From Bacillota bacterium (GTDB lineage: Bacteria > Bacillota > Bacilli > Lactobacillales > Aerococcaceae), in NCBI GenBank assembly GCA_023442905.1, contig JAEZWY010000096.1:1-7086 (forward strand): a stretch of 7,086 nucleotides of DNA, in the 5' to 3' direction. Positions 5,080 through 7,086 of the stretch are shown one piece after another. The notes under the pieces were generated by a model. It worked only from the letters and a program-made list of their open reading frames with translations, made no database searches and had not been told where the DNA came from. The translations under genes were made by a program, and so were the position numbers. Each line of letters opens with the position of its first letter. The stretch's first letter is position 1.

Positions 5080-7066
5080 AACCTTTAAATGTATTGGCAA
5101 CATTTTCAGCTGTAAAGCCATATTCTTCTTGGATTAAATCACCTTTACCTGAAGCACCAAAGCGGTCGATACCAACAATAGCTCCATTTAAGCCAGTGTA
5201 TTTCGCCCAACCAAATGAAGCACCCATTTCAACAGCCACACGTTTAGTGATGGCTTTTGGTAATACAGACTCTTTGTAAGCTTCATCTTGTGCATCAAAA
5301 ATTTCTTGAGATGGCATAGATACGACAGATACGTGGATACCTTCTTCAGCTAATTGCGCTTGAGCTGCAATCGCTAAGCTTACTTCCGAACCAGTCGCAA
5401 TTAAGACACCTGTTTGCTCACCAGCTGCTGGAGAAATAACGTATGCACCTTTACGGACACCCTCTTCAGCGTTTTCTTTTGTACCTTCTAAGACCGGTAG
5501 GTCTTGACGTGTTAAGACTAACATCGTTGGTGTTTCTTCTGATTCAAGGGCTAATTTCCAAGCTACCCCTACTTCATTACCATCAGCAGGACGCAATACG
5601 TTTACGTTGTGCATTGCACGGAATGAAGCCAATTGTTCAACTGGTTCATGTGTTGGCCCATCTTCACCAACACCAATTGAGTCATGGGTAAAGACATAAG
5701 TTACTGGTAATTTAGAAATCGCAGCTAAACGAACCGCTGGACGTAGATAGTCAGAGAAGACGAAGAATGTACCAGCGTATGTTTTAGAACCACCATGTAA
5801 AGCAATACCATTCATCGCTGCAGCCATCGCAAATTCACGCACACCATACCAAATGTTACGTCCTTGGTAAGATCCTGCTTGGAATTCTTCATCTGCATCA
5901 TTCATCGTATTGTTAGAAGAAGATAAGTCCGCTGATCCACCCCAGAATTCTGGTAATGCTTTACCAATTGCTTGAATAGCTGCTTGAGAAGTTTTACGAC
6001 TTGCTGCTGCTTTATCGCCCACTTCATAAACAGGGATGTTAGCTTCCCAACCTTCAGGTAATTTACCTGCATAAGCACGTTCATATTGCGCCGCTAAGTC
6101 TGGATAAGCTGCTTTATAGTCAGCAAATAGCTTGTTCCAAGCTTCTTCTTCAGATTGACCACGAGAGGCTACAACTTCATTGAAGCGGTCATAAACTTCT
6201 TGTGGAATATCAAATGCATCATATGTCCAACCAAAGTTTTGCTTAGCAAAAGTAGACCCTTCTGCACCTAATGGTGCACCGTGAACACCAGATGTACCTT
6301 GTTTTTCAGCACCGAAACCAATAATTGTTTTAATTTCAATTAATGTAGGTTGATCAGTGTTAGCTTTCGCTTGCTCAATAGCGGTATTGATTGCTTCTAA
6401 ATCATTACCGTCTTTTACTAGAATGTGTTCCCAGCCGTAAGCTTTGAAACGGTCACCAACATTTTCAGTAAAGGCTTTAGAAGTAGGCCCGTCTAATGAA
6501 ATGTCATTTGAATCGTATAAAGCGATTAATTTGTTCAGTTTTAAATGACCAGCTAAAGATGCCGCTTCTTGCGTCACACCTTCCATCAAGTCACCGTCAC
6601 CAACTAGGGTGTAAGTAAAATGATCCACAACGTTAAAACCGTCTTTATTGTAAACAGCAGCGTCATGCGCTTCTGCCATTGCCATACCTACTGCATTAGC
6701 AAAACCTTGACCTAATGGACCTGTTGTTGCTTCTACACCGTCAGTTTCGTGTACCTCTGGATGTCCAGGGGTTTTCGAACCGAATTGACGGAAGTTTTTC
6801 GTATCTTCTAAAGATACATCAAATCCTGATAAGTGAAGTAAGCTATAAAGCATTGCAGAACCATGTCCAGCCGATAATACAAATCGGTCGCGGTTAGTCC
6901 ACTTACTGTGTTGTGGGTTTTGACGCAGGTGTTTAGACCATAGGGTATATGCCATTGGTGCAGCACCTAAAGGTAAACCTGGGTGTCCAGAATTCGCCTT
7001 ATCCACCATATCTGTGCTTAAAGCACGAATAGCGTTTGTTGCTAAAATATCCGTGTTGTCAAACAT
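5069..7066 (-). CDS. tkt: Transketolase
   Basis: This is a complete 665-residue thiamine-diphosphate enzyme of the usual length. It transfers two-carbon ketol units between sugar phosphates in the pentose phosphate pathway. The N-terminal half holds SGHPG (26-30, His28), SAGHGS (65-70, His68), GPLGQG (116-121) and the ThDP/metal-binding GDGDLMEG (156-163) with its downstream Asn187. His262 lies in VHGAPLG. The pyrimidine-binding domain has Glu411 (VREFAM), which activates the cofactor, and the sugar-phosphate-binding THDSIGVGEDGPTHEPVEQ (460-478) with His461, Asp462 and His473; Arg357 and Arg520 are also present. A C-terminal domain follows from about 535. AAGGAG at 7075-7080 is eight bases from the chosen ATG; an out-of-frame ATG four bases earlier (7070) is too close to the Shine-Dalgarno. 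The promoter lies outside the window. It heads the operon with transaldolase. Confidence 0.97.
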   Translation of the reverse strand: MFDNTDILATNAIRALSTDMVDKANSGHPGLPLGAAPMAYTLWSKHLRQNPQHSKWTNRDRFVLSAGHGSAMLYSLLHLSGFDVSLEDTKNFRQFGSKTPGHPEVHETDGVEATTGPLGQGFANAVGMAMAEAHDAAVYNKDGFNVVDHFTYTLVGDGDLMEGVTQEAASLAGHLKLNKLIALYDSNDISLDGPTSKAFTENVGDRFKAYGWEHILVKDGNDLEAINTAIEQAKANTDQPTLIEIKTIIGFGAEKQGTSGVHGAPLGAEGSTFAKQNFGWTYDAFDIPQEVYDRFNEVVASRGQSEEEAWNKLFADYKAAYPDLAAQYERAYAGKLPEGWEANIPVYEVGDKAAASRKTSQAAIQAIGKALPEFWGGSADLSSSNNTMNDADEEFQAGSYQGRNIWYGVREFAMAAAMNGIALHGGSKTYAGTFFVFSDYLRPAVRLAAISKLPVTYVFTHDSIGVGEDGPTHEPVEQLASFRAMHNVNVLRPADGNEVGVAWKLALESEETPTMLVLTRQDLPVLEGTKENAEEGVRKGAYVISPAAGEQTGVLIATGSEVSLAIAAQAQLAEEGIHVSVVSMPSQEIFDAQDEAYKESVLPKAITKRVAVEMGASFGWAKYTGLNGAIVGIDRFGASGKGDLIQEEYGFTAENVANTFKGLAD

Positions 7067-7086
7067 TCATTTCACTCCTTAAAATC

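Noticed and set aside
5902..6084. A 60-codon minus-strand frame inside tkt
   Set aside because: It is wholly within the intact transketolase gene in another frame and reflects its codon use.

Overview
The window looks like chromosome of a low-GC Gram-positive bacterium, most likely one of the Lactobacillales (an Aerococcus- or Carnobacteriaceae-like lineage is my guess from the protein sequences; genus not established). The supporting signs are AAGGAG/GGAGG ribosome binding sites before nearly every gene, intrinsic terminators with U tracts, a T-box leader, an ECF vitamin-transporter S component and an AT-rich composition. All six genes lie on the minus strand, so transcription runs from high to low coordinates. 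I see no tRNA, rRNA, CRISPR, insertion sequence or phage gene.

Layout in order of transcription: (1) positions 7066-3681, a probable operon of transketolase, a small transaldolase and a Nudix hydrolase of CoA-pyrophosphatase type, closed by a strong terminator that contains the Nudix stop codon. Transketolase and transaldolase together make up the non-oxidative pentose phosphate branch. (2) 3666-2459, a two-gene unit with its own extended -10 promoter: a PanT-like ECF substrate-binding membrane protein and, 18 bases after its stop, a hotdog-fold acyl-CoA thioesterase, again with a terminator built around the stop codon. (3) 2436-623, a promoter, a complete proline T-box riboswitch (CCU specifier, antiterminator, terminator) and a prolyl-tRNA synthetase of the short archaeal/eukaryotic type without the bacterial editing insertion, followed by a strong hairpin terminator. 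(4) 541-28, a small single-pass membrane protein of unknown function whose open frame runs through an intrinsic terminator before reaching any stop codon.

The genes make sense as ordinary metabolism: sugar-phosphate interconversion, coenzyme A precursor uptake and CoA/acyl-CoA turnover (PanT-like protein, thioesterase and CoA-type Nudix enzyme lie side by side), and proline-responsive tRNA charging. The points most worth a second look are the missing stop codon ahead of the terminator in the small membrane protein gene (either a frameshift or a non-stop mRNA design), the archaeal-type ProRS under T-box control, the T-box bulge base that does not fit the usual tRNA-Pro discriminator, and the possible CoA-themed gene cluster.
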